A stretch of 46,214 nucleotides of DNA. Origin: JAAKFL01 sp964629645 (GTDB lineage: Bacteria > Chlamydiota > Chlamydiia > Chlamydiales > SLFE01). How positions within the stretch are numbered: position 1 is the first letter of the stretch; every line of letters begins with the position of its first letter. The DNA is taken from NCBI GenBank assembly GCA_964629645.1, contig CAZVSU010000008.1:1-46214 (forward strand), given 5' to 3'. Shown piece by piece: positions 9,064 through 16,477 of this stretch. The position numbers and the translations under genes were made by a program. The notes beneath the pieces were generated by a model that worked only from the letters and a program-made list of their open reading frames with translations, did not search any database and was not told the origin of the DNA.

Positions 9064-10350
9064 ATGGAAGAGAAGCGAAGAGACAGCCGCTACAGCCAAG
9101 ACGAAAAGTGGCGCATTTTCGAGCCTGAGGCGGCAAAAATCTCTCAAACCGAGCGGGCGGAACTGAAAAGACTGAAAGATTCCTTTGGTCGAGCAGAAGG
9201 AAATTCGCCTTCTGCTCCCATTTTTTCTCCGGTTCTGCCCCCCCCTAAAGAACCATTGACTCCATCGGTCAAGATTCCCGATCCTGTTTTCCCTGAAATC
9301 CCCGGCATCGCGTCTTTTGAGAGGCGCTTTCCTCAAGAGTTCAGTGCCGAAACGCTCTCGCAGCTGATTTTAGACAACTGGACGAAAACTTATCGCGCAG
9401 AATTTCCGGACGAGGCGGCAGCCCTTATGATCGTTTCAAAAAAAATGGGCGAGCTCATAGAGCTTTACGCCTTGCCGGAAGAAGATCCCTGCCGTGAAGA
9501 GCACATTGCGCTTGATCTTTTGATCTTAGACCGATGCTTCTCGGAAATGAAGCTCCTGAGCGCTATTCTCCTCCGTTCTGCAGCCGACCTTGGCCTATCC
9601 GGGGCGTTCGCCGAAAAAAAAATGAGGGAAACAGCGTTTCTTTTCCTCCGGGACTTTTTCACCGCGCGCGGTATCACAGATCCCCTCATCCCCCCTCATC
9701 CGAAAATGAGAGAAGCCCTCTCAGACGCCCTTTTCAGAGGGGTTCAGCTTTTCTTGCCGCCTGCCGAAGCTCAAAGCACTGTCAGAGTTTTGATCAGGGC
9801 GCTCCAAGTCAAAGATGCGTTGAGCCGAGCCGCTCGGCTCTTACCCGAAAAAAAGAGCCAACGAAAAAAAGAAAAGGCTCTCTTTTTATTAAAAGAAATG
9901 GACGACAGCGGCAAATCAATCGCCTTTGCGGACATGATCGTCCCCTGCATCGCCATGGGGCAGAGCCGTATCGCCATGGTTCTTCTCTTTTATTTTTTCG
10001 AAACACTGAAAGAGTCCGAAAAAAGCGCGGCGTGCCTCAACATTTTTTTGGGCAGGCTTATGAAAAATTCCTCCCAAGAGGCGAACAAGGCCCTTCAGAT
10101 CATTGGACACTTATTGAAAAGAATGTCATTAATTGAAACAATAGCGCGAGATGAAACGTATCAACACAAATTAGAAACAGCAATTGATCAACTATCCTCT
10201 GACGAGGCGAGATCACCCACCAATGGAGACACGGCGCCAGAAAAGAATCTGATGTTTGCTCCTCCCAGCCTATCGCAAAGACGTCAATTTTTAGAGGTTT
10301 TGGAGGGAAAAGACAATAAAGTGGATTCCTATTTAGAACTGTCGATTTAA
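9064..10350 (+). CDS. Soluble protein sharing the CopB-like N-terminal domain; function unknown
   Basis: A 428-aa protein five bases after the 819-aa translocator candidate. It has no membrane segment. The N-terminus (about 1-85) is charged and then Pro-rich. The helical region at about 95-370 contains GITDPLIPPHPKM (203-215) and SRIAMVLLFYFFETLKESEK (from about 301). Both correspond to motifs in the two CopB-like proteins, at nearly the same mutual distance. It therefore looks like a third family member that lost or never had the pore-forming core. Possible roles are a secreted effector, a cap or regulator of the translocon, or a competitor for the same partner. Its stop is 16 bp before the Scc4-like gene. 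Confidence 0.78.
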   Translation: MEEKRRDSRYSQDEKWRIFEPEAAKISQTERAELKRLKDSFGRAEGNSPSAPIFSPVLPPPKEPLTPSVKIPDPVFPEIPGIASFERRFPQEFSAETLSQLILDNWTKTYRAEFPDEAAALMIVSKKMGELIELYALPEEDPCREEHIALDLLILDRCFSEMKLLSAILLRSAADLGLSGAFAEKKMRETAFLFLRDFFTARGITDPLIPPHPKMREALSDALFRGVQLFLPPAEAQSTVRVLIRALQVKDALSRAARLLPEKKSQRKKEKALFLLKEMDDSGKSIAFADMIVPCIAMGQSRIAMVLLFYFFETLKESEKSAACLNIFLGRLMKNSSQEANKALQIIGHLLKRMSLIETIARDETYQHKLETAIDQLSSDEARSPTNGDTAPEKNLMFAPPSLSQRRQFLEVLEGKDNKVDSYLELSI

Positions 10351-10366
10351 AAAACGGGAAGCAATC

Positions 10367-10753
10367 ATGATACAAGATCACCTAAGAGAGCTGGAAAGGC
10401 AGCTCGAAATCAAACTAGACACACCTCCGGGCGAGCAAGGGGTCTTCTTTCTCAACGTTGATGAAGACGTCACGGTAAAATTCGAGCTCTTAGACGAAGG
10501 GACCTATATGTCTTGCATTCTCTGCGAAATACCGAAAAACAACCGTGAAGACCTCTTCATCATGCTCGCAGAGATGAATTTGATGGGCGAGGGGTCGCTC
10601 GGCAATGTTTTCGGCCTCACAAAAGAGTCTAAGCACCTTACAATGAGCCGTTTAATCGACTATGACATGGGGTACCCCCAATTTTTTGAGGTGGTAGAAG
10701 ATTTTGTCAATCTCGGAAAAATTACCCTGGACGAAATAAGAGCGCGGGCGTAA
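10367..10753 (+). CDS. scc4: Scc4-like (CT663) class I T3SS chaperone
   Basis: A 128-aa acidic protein with the size and pattern of CesT/SycE-type chaperones. These are small alpha/beta dimers that bind the N-terminal segment of secreted proteins. Visible pieces are an N-terminal helix (HLRELERQLEIKL), a beta-rich centre (VFFLNVDEDVTVKFELL, GTYMSCILCEIP) and a C-terminal helix (DFVNLGKITLDEIRARA). It sits immediately before cdsD, as CT663 (Scc4) does in Chlamydia. There Scc4 chaperones CopN together with Scc1 and is also reported to bind RNA polymerase. No copN is visible in this window. Whether the RNA polymerase activity exists here is unknown. An AT-rich gap of 145 bp separates it from cdsD. 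Confidence 0.8.
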   Translation: MIQDHLRELERQLEIKLDTPPGEQGVFFLNVDEDVTVKFELLDEGTYMSCILCEIPKNNREDLFIMLAEMNLMGEGSLGNVFGLTKESKHLTMSRLIDYDMGYPQFFEVVEDFVNLGKITLDEIRARA

Positions 10754-10837
10754 ATAATTAACGATTAATTAATTAAATTAATTTTTTTATTCGGCATAAA
10801 AATTGCTTCCTATGTGATGAACATTGATTCGGTGCGT

Positions 10838-10843
10838 TATAAT
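10838..10843 (+). promoter_or_regulatory. Candidate -10 box of the cdsD promoter
   Basis: A perfect TATAAT lies 55 bases before the cdsD start, in a 145-bp AT-rich gap after the Scc4-like gene. The -35 position at 17-bp spacing reads TGATGA (10815-10820), a poor match. Chlamydial sigma-66 promoters often have weak -35 boxes. The gap is the most obvious place for T3SS core transcription to restart. Confidence 0.45.
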
Positions 10844-10866
10844 AGGATAAAATAACCACTAAAGAT

Positions 10867-10881
10867 CAAGTTTTCAACTTG
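10867..10881 (+). promoter_or_regulatory. Perfect inverted repeat in the cdsD leader
   Basis: CAAGTT-TTC-AACTTG is a 6-bp perfect stem with a 3-base loop. It ends 17 bases before the cdsD ATG and only a few bases before the GAGG Shine-Dalgarno. It lies downstream of the candidate -10 box, so it would be transcribed. It could act as an RNA hairpin affecting translation or as a small operator. No T-run follows, so it is not a terminator. Confidence 0.5.
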
Positions 10882-10898
10882 ACACGAGGATAAAGATT

Positions 10899-12683
10899 AT
10901 GGGCGCAAAATTAATCGCAGAAGAAGGGATGCTAAAAGGGGCGACGCTTGCATTGGAAGGGGCCGAAGAATGGATTTTAGGCCGAGACCCCGAAGACGCG
11001 CAAATCATCATAGAAGACCCTTCTGTTTCCCGGAAACACATTGCTTTACGCTCAACCCCGGGCGGCATTGTCGTTGAAAACCTCTCGGAAACATCGCCGA
11101 TTCTTATCAACGATGAAGAAATCACCGAGCCGACCCCATTGAAAAGCGGCGACTCGCTAAAAATCGGGGATGGCTATTACCGCTATCTTACCGAAGAAGA
11201 CAAAGGCGACGATCAGTCGGAGGAGCGCCCCACAAGCGAAGAAGAAGAAGAGCGCGACACTATTTTTGAAGAAACCGACGAGGAGTCTGAAATCGCCGGA
11301 ACTGAAATCGACCTCAACCTAAGCGACGACGCCCCTTGGCTGATGAAAGTCGTCTCAGGCCCGAATAACGGCGCCCAATTTTCGATGCACCCTGACACAA
11401 GCTATGTGATTGGCAGCGACCCTGCAGCGTGCGATATTGTGTTCCACGACGTGAGCGTGTCGAGGCAGCATGCCCGCCTGACAGTGGGAGCTGACAACTC
11501 TCTTGCCATTGAAGATTTAGGAAGCAGCAACGGGACATTTATTGAGAGCTCGAAAATTGAAGGAAGAGAATCATTTTCTCCCAATACGTTGATTTCAATC
11601 GGCACCACCTCTCTTATTGTTTACGACCGGCATGGCGAGCGGTCCACCATTGTCTCCCCGCTGATGCCCGAGATTGTTAAAATTCTTCAACAGGAACCTC
11701 AAGGGGAAGAGAAGGCCCGGGAAAGCGAACAACAAGAGCCTGTTGCCGTTTTAAAAAAAGCCCCCGAAAAAAAGGAAGACCCTCAACAGACGTTGGGATC
11801 TTTTTTCTTCCTCGCCATGGTCACCGGAGTCTTTCTCATCATCGGGATCGCCACCCTTTTCCTCTTTCAGGCAGAAGAGATGGAGGAGCCCACCTATCAA
11901 CCGAATGAAGTTCTTCAGGAGGTGATCGCCGACTACCCAAGCGTTGAGTACAATTTTAACAAAACGACAGGGCGCTTGCTTTTGGTCGGTCACGTTTTGA
12001 GCAGCGTCGACCGCGAACAGCTCATCTATACTGTCACTGTCCTCCCGTTCGTCAGGGAAGTCGACAGCAATGTCGTGGCGGATGAATCGATTTGGCAGGA
12101 GCACAATCAAATTTTGGCCAAAAACCCCGAATGGCGCGGTGTGACGATCACAGCTCCCGAGCCCGGTAAATTTGTGATTTCCGGATACATCAAATCGCGC
12201 GACGAAGCCGACGCCTTAAGCGATTATCTCGGACAGAATTTCCCTTTCCTCGACCTTCTCGAAAGGCGTATCATTGTGGAGGAGGATATCTTGAGCCGAT
12301 CAACGGTCATGCTGCGCGATGCCGGATACAATCGGGTCAAAATTTCGATTCAAAACGGATCTGTGATCTTAGATGGCGACGTCCCGGCAGGCGAAAAGCC
12401 GAATTTAGAGCAAATTGCAGCCAACATACGCGAAATACAAGGGGTCAGGGACGTCAGGACCTTCATTACAGAACTCCCCCCCTCCGACGCCATGGTCAAT
12501 CTGAGCGGTCAATATGCCGTGACCGGTTCTGTGACCCAACCGAACGGCACGATCAACGTTGTCATAAATGGTCGAATTCTGTCAGAAGGGGACTCTTTGG
12601 ACGGCAGAACGATAAAATCGATCAAAAATGGCGAGATTATGCTTGAAAGCGGCGGCATCAAGTACAAAATTGATTTTAATTAG
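10899..12683 (+). CDS. cdsD: T3SS inner-membrane ring protein CdsD (SctD) with two FHA domains
   Basis: A 594-aa homologue of YscD/SctD and of chlamydial CdsD (CT664). FHA domain 1 spans about 20-95 (ILGRDPED, PSVSRKHIALRS) and FHA domain 2 about 145-245 (VIGSDPAACDIV, SVSRQHARL, LGSSNGTFIE). Both keep the GR/GS, SRxH and (S)NG signatures of phosphothreonine binding. After an acidic/Lys linker, one transmembrane helix lies at about 298-322 and is followed by periplasmic BON-like ring repeats. The last 60 residues (NGRILSEGDSLDG, IMLESGG) resemble a PilP/GspC-type beta domain. CdsD forms the inner-membrane ring of the basal body. FHA domains bind phosphorylated partners, and the kinase gene pkn5 lies in the same cluster. 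It is shorter than the approximately 830-aa C. trachomatis protein, mainly in the linker. Confidence 0.93.
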   Translation: MGAKLIAEEGMLKGATLALEGAEEWILGRDPEDAQIIIEDPSVSRKHIALRSTPGGIVVENLSETSPILINDEEITEPTPLKSGDSLKIGDGYYRYLTEEDKGDDQSEERPTSEEEEERDTIFEETDEESEIAGTEIDLNLSDDAPWLMKVVSGPNNGAQFSMHPDTSYVIGSDPAACDIVFHDVSVSRQHARLTVGADNSLAIEDLGSSNGTFIESSKIEGRESFSPNTLISIGTTSLIVYDRHGERSTIVSPLMPEIVKILQQEPQGEEKARESEQQEPVAVLKKAPEKKEDPQQTLGSFFFLAMVTGVFLIIGIATLFLFQAEEMEEPTYQPNEVLQEVIADYPSVEYNFNKTTGRLLLVGHVLSSVDREQLIYTVTVLPFVREVDSNVVADESIWQEHNQILAKNPEWRGVTITAPEPGKFVISGYIKSRDEADALSDYLGQNFPFLDLLERRIIVEEDILSRSTVMLRDAGYNRVKISIQNGSVILDGDVPAGEKPNLEQIAANIREIQGVRDVRTFITELPPSDAMVNLSGQYAVTGSVTQPNGTINVVINGRILSEGDSLDGRTIKSIKNGEIMLESGGIKYKIDFN

Positions 12684-12731
12684 AATTTAGTGTAAAATAA
12701 TATATATAAGGTAAGAGAGGAGTCTTAACAA

Positions 12732-12971
12732 ATGTTTGGTTTACAGGGTGATAAAAAAGGCGAAGAATTTGTCTTTGACCTCGAAGTTGAAGCAAAAGAC
12801 CCCTCCCAAGGCCGAAAGTTAAATGAACTCATCTTAAGCCGCACGAGCGAAGTCAAAACTATTTTGAGGAGCGGCAAAAACCAAGAAGAGTTTGATCAAT
12901 TTGGAGTTCTTCTCCACGGATATACCTCATTACAAAAGGTCATAGCTCGTGTGGGAAAAAAGATTCAGTGA
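12732..12971 (+). CDS. cdsE: CdsE, needle-subunit co-chaperone
   Basis: A 79-aa, mostly helical protein in the CT665 position between cdsD and cdsF. In Chlamydia, CdsE and CdsG form a cytoplasmic complex that keeps the needle protein CdsF from polymerising early, like YscE-YscG for YscF. Here a polar N-terminus leads into two helices (GRKLNELILSRTSEVKTIL and a C-terminal Leu/Ile/Val helix), the hairpin expected for YscE-like proteins. Sequence similarity in this family is weak, so the name rests mainly on size and synteny. A GAGAGGAG Shine-Dalgarno lies 12 bases upstream of ATG 12732. Confidence 0.8.
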   Translation: MFGLQGDKKGEEFVFDLEVEAKDPSQGRKLNELILSRTSEVKTILRSGKNQEEFDQFGVLLHGYTSLQKVIARVGKKIQ

Positions 12972-13047
12972 AGAACGAAGCCAACATCTTAATCAATTAT
13001 TAATAAGAGGTTGCTTCAATAATTAATATAATACGTTGGAGGATACC

Positions 13048-13290
13048 ATGCCAATGGACCGTGAAGCATTTGATGTAGAGACGCTAGTACAGGTCGTGAC
13101 AGACGCGACTCTTAGCGCCAAAACTAAATTAGACGACATCAAGGCACGTGGAAGTGCTATTAGTATCGGTGACATGTTTGACATGCAGATGCTCATGAAC
13201 CATCTGTCGCAGCTCTCGGAGATGTCGACATCCGTGGTCAGCGCATCGAATACAGCGATACTGTCGATGGCGCGTAACACAAAAGGATAA
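13048..13290 (+). CDS. cdsF: T3SS needle subunit CdsF (SctF)
   Basis: An 80-aa protein in the CT666 position with the size and two-helix makeup of T3SS needle proteins. A polar N-terminal helix contains VQVVTDATLSAKTKLDDIK, then a turn, then a C-terminal helix with MQMLMNHLSQLSEMSTSVVS and LSMARNTKG. The subunit polymerises into the hollow extracellular needle. I chose ATG 13048 because GGAGG (13038-13042) lies 5 bases upstream. An in-frame TTG at 13036 overlaps that Shine-Dalgarno and is unlikely. ATG 13054 is a possible alternative. The gene is flanked by the two co-chaperone genes, and a stable hairpin follows the stop. Confidence 0.9.
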   Translation: MPMDREAFDVETLVQVVTDATLSAKTKLDDIKARGSAISIGDMFDMQMLMNHLSQLSEMSTSVVSASNTAILSMARNTKG

Positions 13291-13305
13291 TGACCTTTAT
13301 CTTTT

Positions 13306-13329
13306 GGCCGGGCTTTTTAAAGCCTGGTC
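13306..13329 (+). terminator. Hairpin after cdsF, without a T-tract
   Basis: GGCCGGGC and GCCTGGTC form an 8-bp stem (extendable by three T-A pairs) 15 bases after the cdsF stop. AAATTGG follows rather than a T-run. It is therefore more likely to be a partial terminator or 3'-end stabiliser that raises the needle mRNA relative to cdsG than a full stop. Confidence 0.5.
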
Positions 13330-13400
13330 AAATTGGTGATTGTCCCTTGGGTTTTCGCATTGCAGACGGCGGCCTTAAGATGTCTTAAACAAGGACATTC

Positions 13401-13826
13401 ATGCGAGAGAAAAAACTGGAAGACTTTAGTGAAGATTTTCCGATGGTTCTTGAAGCAGGTTTTATCGCTGTCAAACAGTTAGATGAAACAAGCGCCCGCC
13501 ACCTCTTCAATGCAGCCCAACTGCTAAACCCCGAGAGCAACGCTCCGAAAATAGGCATGGGCTACATCGCTTTAAATAAGCTGGAGGTTAAAGAGGCCAC
13601 GAAAATCTTCACCGAAATTACCGAAGAAGAGCCAGGCAATGAATTGGCCACAACCTTTTTAGGGATCTGCTACCTTCTGACGAAGGCCAAGAGAAGCGAA
13701 GGAGAAACGATCATCCACAGCGTGATCAAAAAAACGTCCGACGAGACGATTAAAAATTTGGGAAATATCGCCCTTGAATGGGCAGAAAAAGATTTAAAAA
13801 AATTAAAATCACCATTTGTAAAATAA
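13401..13826 (+). CDS. cdsG: CdsG, TPR co-chaperone of the needle subunit
   Basis: A 141-aa TPR-like protein in the CT667 position. Helical repeats run at about 20-130, with PKIGMGYIALNKLEVKEATK and ELATTFLGICYLLTKAKRSE as recognisable TPR pairs. Members of the YscG/PscG family wrap the C-terminal helix of the needle protein together with the YscE homologue, so CdsG should work with the products of 12732 and 13048. The start at 13401 follows an AAGGA Shine-Dalgarno. The gap to cdsF is 110 bp and contains the hairpin at 13306-13329. The final residues are Lys-rich. TPR assignment is clear; the specific partner is inferred from synteny. Confidence 0.85.
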   Translation: MREKKLEDFSEDFPMVLEAGFIAVKQLDETSARHLFNAAQLLNPESNAPKIGMGYIALNKLEVKEATKIFTEITEEEPGNELATTFLGICYLLTKAKRSEGETIIHSVIKKTSDETIKNLGNIALEWAEKDLKKLKSPFVK

Positions 13827-13846
13827 TAGGAAAATAAGGTGTAACT

Positions 13847-14533
13847 ATGGCGGCAGAACAAAGAATAGAACGGGTGACATCTCTCGATAGCAAAGAGATG
13901 CAAGCCGACAAAATGGAAGCCAAAGTCGCAGCGAAAACCCAGCCTGTTGAAGGTAAGTTCGAAACCATGATGGATAAGAACTTAACGGATCGGAATGAGG
14001 CGCTGAAGACAACTTCCGACAAGCCAAACTTAGAAGATATTGCTCGAGAACAATCTCATGTGCAGACCAATAATAATCAGGCTGTCACAAAAAACGATTT
14101 AGTCGCTCAAACGGCTGAAGCGTCGCAAAGAGTCGAGCAAGTCAAGTCTGAGCTGGAAACGCCCGACCTCACAATTAAAAAACCAGTAGAGCGTCTGATG
14201 CGCAATAAATTGACGCATATTTCAGACGAGCTGAAAATCGCCTTGTCAAGGGCCGGAGCAGAACCGGTTGAAGCCCCTCAGCTTGCCGGTGAATCGGTGG
14301 CTCCCAACCCTGCAACGAAATTTTTGGATCATCTGACCCACGCTCAGTATCAGTTGGATCACTTAGGAGCTTATCTCCAAGCGATGGTCGATACCGATCA
14401 GGATCTATCACCGGCTAATATGCTGGCAATCCAAATCAAAGTGAACAAGATACAGCAAGAACTCGAGTTTTTCACCAACATGTTGAACAAGTCGCTTGAA
14501 TCGACAAAAGCTATGATGAACGTTCAGATCTAA
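13847..14533 (+). CDS. CT668-like T3SS cluster protein
   Basis: A 228-aa protein in the CT668 position between cdsG and cdsN. The N-terminal 110 residues are polar and look disordered, rich in Lys, Glu, Asn and Thr. The C-terminal part, from about 130, is helical (FLDHLTHAQYQLDHLGAYLQ, NMLAIQIKVNKIQQELEFFT). The final segment, about 80 residues with Ile-x-x-Lys-Val spacing, resembles the inner-rod/needle-like helical pattern (SctI-type). An inner-rod role (CdsI) is therefore a reasonable guess, but no diagnostic motif proves it. It follows cdsG by 20 bp and is followed by a strong candidate terminator before cdsN. Confidence 0.75.
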   Translation: MAAEQRIERVTSLDSKEMQADKMEAKVAAKTQPVEGKFETMMDKNLTDRNEALKTTSDKPNLEDIAREQSHVQTNNNQAVTKNDLVAQTAEASQRVEQVKSELETPDLTIKKPVERLMRNKLTHISDELKIALSRAGAEPVEAPQLAGESVAPNPATKFLDHLTHAQYQLDHLGAYLQAMVDTDQDLSPANMLAIQIKVNKIQQELEFFTNMLNKSLESTKAMMNVQI

Positions 14534-14551
14534 AGACTGAAGTTTTTTACG

Positions 14552-14610
14552 AGGCGGTAAACAATGACTTTGACTCGGTTATTCCCGAGACCCGGTTGTT
14601 CCGCCTTTTT
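14552..14610 (+). terminator. Candidate Rho-independent terminator between the CT668-like gene and cdsN
   Basis: An outer stem AGGCGG (14552-14557) pairs with CCGCCT (14601-14606). It is extended past a 2-nt bulge by AACAA (14560-14564) with TTGTT (14596-14600). An inner hairpin CTCGG/CCGAG sits at 14574-14589. Five Ts end the structure at 14606-14610. The stem is long and directly followed by T-rich sequence, so it should terminate or attenuate transcription. It ends only 21 bases before the cdsN ATG, leaving no obvious room for a new promoter. Confidence 0.6.
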
Positions 14611-14631
14611 GACGTTTAAACGAGAGTGCCA

Positions 14632-15945
14632 ATGAAAGATCAATTAGAACAACTGATGGGCGGCTTAGACGACCTCCAGCTCACCACAGTCAACGGGCGC
14701 ATCACTGAAACTGTCGGCATGCTGATCAAAGCCATTGTCCCCAAGGTAAAAATCGGGGAGGTGTGCCTTGTCAAGCGGGAGAAAGCAGAGCCTTTAAGAA
14801 CAGAAGTTGTCGGCTTTACGCGCGACGAAGTGTTTCTCTCTCCTTTAGGAGAGATGTCGGGCGTCGGACCAAATTCGGAGGTGATTCCCACAAGACTTCC
14901 CTTGAACATCGGTGTCGGAGACAGGCTTTTAGGGCGAGTCCTCAATGGACTCGGCGAACCGCTTGATCAAGAAGAGAAAGGGCCGCTTGAAACAGACTAC
15001 GTTTATCCTGTATGGGCATCGCCGCCCGATCCGCTCAAGAGAAAACGAATTAAAGAGCCTATCTCAGTGGGCATCAGAGTCATCGACGGCATCTTAACGA
15101 CCGGGCTTGGCCAACGAGTCGGTATTTTTGCAGCGGCAGGAGGAGGTAAATCCACCCTTTTGGGTATGATCGCAAGAAACGCAGTTGCCGATGTCAACGT
15201 CATCAGCTTAATCGGCGAGCGGGGTCGAGAAGTCAGAGACTTTATTGAAAAGGACTTAGGGCCTGAAGGCCTCGCAAAATCGGTCCTTGTCGTCTCGACA
15301 TCAGACCAAGCGTCGCAAGTTCGATTGAACGCTGCCTACACCGCCCACGCGATTGCGGAGTACTTTAGAGACCAGGGCAAGTCCGTGATTTTAATGATGG
15401 ACTCGGTCACTCGATTTGCAAGAGCCTTAAGGGAGGTGGGACTTGCAGCCGGAGAACCGCCCGCAAGAGCGGGATACACACCCTCTGTCTTTTCGACGTT
15501 GCCAAAACTGCTCGAAAGAGCGGGTAACTCAGACAAAGGATCGATCACAGCGTTTTACACAGTTTTGGTTGCCGGCGACGACATGAACGAGCCGGTTGCA
15601 GATGAAACGCGGTCGATATTGGATGGACATATTATCTTATCTCGAGAGCTCGCCGCCGCTTACCACTACCCCGCAATCGATGTTTTGCAATCTGTCAGCC
15701 GTGTGATGCCTGCAATCACCACAGAAGAACACCAAAAACTGGCAGGGAAGACGCGCGAGGTGCTCGCAAACTACAAGAAAAACGAACTGTTGATCAAAAT
15801 CGGCGAATACAAACGTGGCGCAGACAAAATGGGCGATTTCGCGATCGACTATATCGACAAAGTGAACAACTTCTTGAAGCAAGGAATGGAAGAATCGTGC
15901 TCCTGGGAAGAAACCATGCAGCTTCTGAAGGGTATTTTTAAGTAG
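14632..15945 (+). CDS. cdsN: T3SS ATPase CdsN (SctN)
   Basis: A 437-aa hexameric ATPase of the SctN/FliI/F1-beta family, which unfolds substrates and strips chaperones at the injectisome gate. Walker A is AAAGGGKST with Lys173. Walker B is VILMMD with Asp257, followed by SVTRFARALREVG, typical of type III ATPases. GERGREVRDFIEKDL and the Arg-finger region SVSRVMPAITTEEH are also present. Length matches the C. trachomatis protein (442 aa). I chose ATG 14632; an in-frame GTG two codons upstream is possible, and the Shine-Dalgarno is weak either way. cdsO follows after 9 bp. In Chlamydia CdsN interacts with CdsD, CdsL and CdsQ; a cdsL gene is not in this window. Confidence 0.97.
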   Translation: MKDQLEQLMGGLDDLQLTTVNGRITETVGMLIKAIVPKVKIGEVCLVKREKAEPLRTEVVGFTRDEVFLSPLGEMSGVGPNSEVIPTRLPLNIGVGDRLLGRVLNGLGEPLDQEEKGPLETDYVYPVWASPPDPLKRKRIKEPISVGIRVIDGILTTGLGQRVGIFAAAGGGKSTLLGMIARNAVADVNVISLIGERGREVRDFIEKDLGPEGLAKSVLVVSTSDQASQVRLNAAYTAHAIAEYFRDQGKSVILMMDSVTRFARALREVGLAAGEPPARAGYTPSVFSTLPKLLERAGNSDKGSITAFYTVLVAGDDMNEPVADETRSILDGHIILSRELAAAYHYPAIDVLQSVSRVMPAITTEEHQKLAGKTREVLANYKKNELLIKIGEYKRGADKMGDFAIDYIDKVNNFLKQGMEESCSWEETMQLLKGIFK

Positions 15946-15954
15946 CGATCACCT

Positions 15955-16467
15955 ATGGCTAATATCAGTTTGGATTACCCGCTGGATCGGGTTTTGGACA
16001 TCAAAAAAAAGCGGGTTCAAGATGCTGAAAAAAAGCTGAAAGAAGCACAAGAGGCCCTGCAAAAAGAACTTGAGATTTTAAAGCAAAAGGAAAAAGCACG
16101 GGACAAGGTGCTCAAACATCGCAATGACAAGTTATCGCAGTTGCGAGCTGAGATGGATTTAAGAGATGCCACAACGACATCGCATAAAATCCAGCAAATG
16201 AAAGATTACCTCAAAGTCGTGGCCGCAAAGCTCGAAGAAGAGGAAAAAAAAGTAAAAGAACAACAAAAACAAGTGGATGCAGCTGAAGAGCGAGTTGCCG
16301 AAGCAAAAGAAGAGCTTCGATTAAAAAGACTTGAAGTCGACAAGCTGGAAATCCACAAAAAAGATTGGCTCAAGATGATGAAAATAGAGCTGAAAAGAGA
16401 AGAAGAGCGGGAGCTCGATGAGCTCGGCAACATCATCTATCAAAACCACATGCGGAAGAGCCGGTAA
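15955..16467 (+). CDS. cdsO: T3SS central stalk CdsO (SctO)
   Basis: A 170-aa protein that is almost entirely a charged coiled coil (Lys/Glu heptads across residues 15-160). This is the architecture of SctO/YscO/FliJ proteins, the central stalk that inserts into the ATPase hexamer and couples it to the export gate. It follows cdsN by 9 bp, the universal order in T3SS operons, and matches CT670. The C-terminus (NIIYQNHMRKSR) is basic. No membrane segment or signal peptide is visible. The coiled coil alone is not diagnostic, but position and size make the call secure. Confidence 0.9.
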   Translation: MANISLDYPLDRVLDIKKKRVQDAEKKLKEAQEALQKELEILKQKEKARDKVLKHRNDKLSQLRAEMDLRDATTTSHKIQQMKDYLKVVAAKLEEEEKKVKEQQKQVDAAEERVAEAKEELRLKRLEVDKLEIHKKDWLKMMKIELKREEERELDELGNIIYQNHMRKSR

Positions 16468-16477
16468 GGAGGAGGTC

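Noticed and set aside
13027..13032. Perfect TATAAT just before cdsF as a promoter
   Set aside because: The transcript would start inside or after the Shine-Dalgarno (13038-13042), and no -35 box sits at suitable spacing.
16418..16477. Longer CdsP start overlapping cdsO
   Set aside because: The strong AAGGAGGAGG just before ATG 16478 decides the start; the longer form would overlap cdsO by 50 bases with no Shine-Dalgarno.
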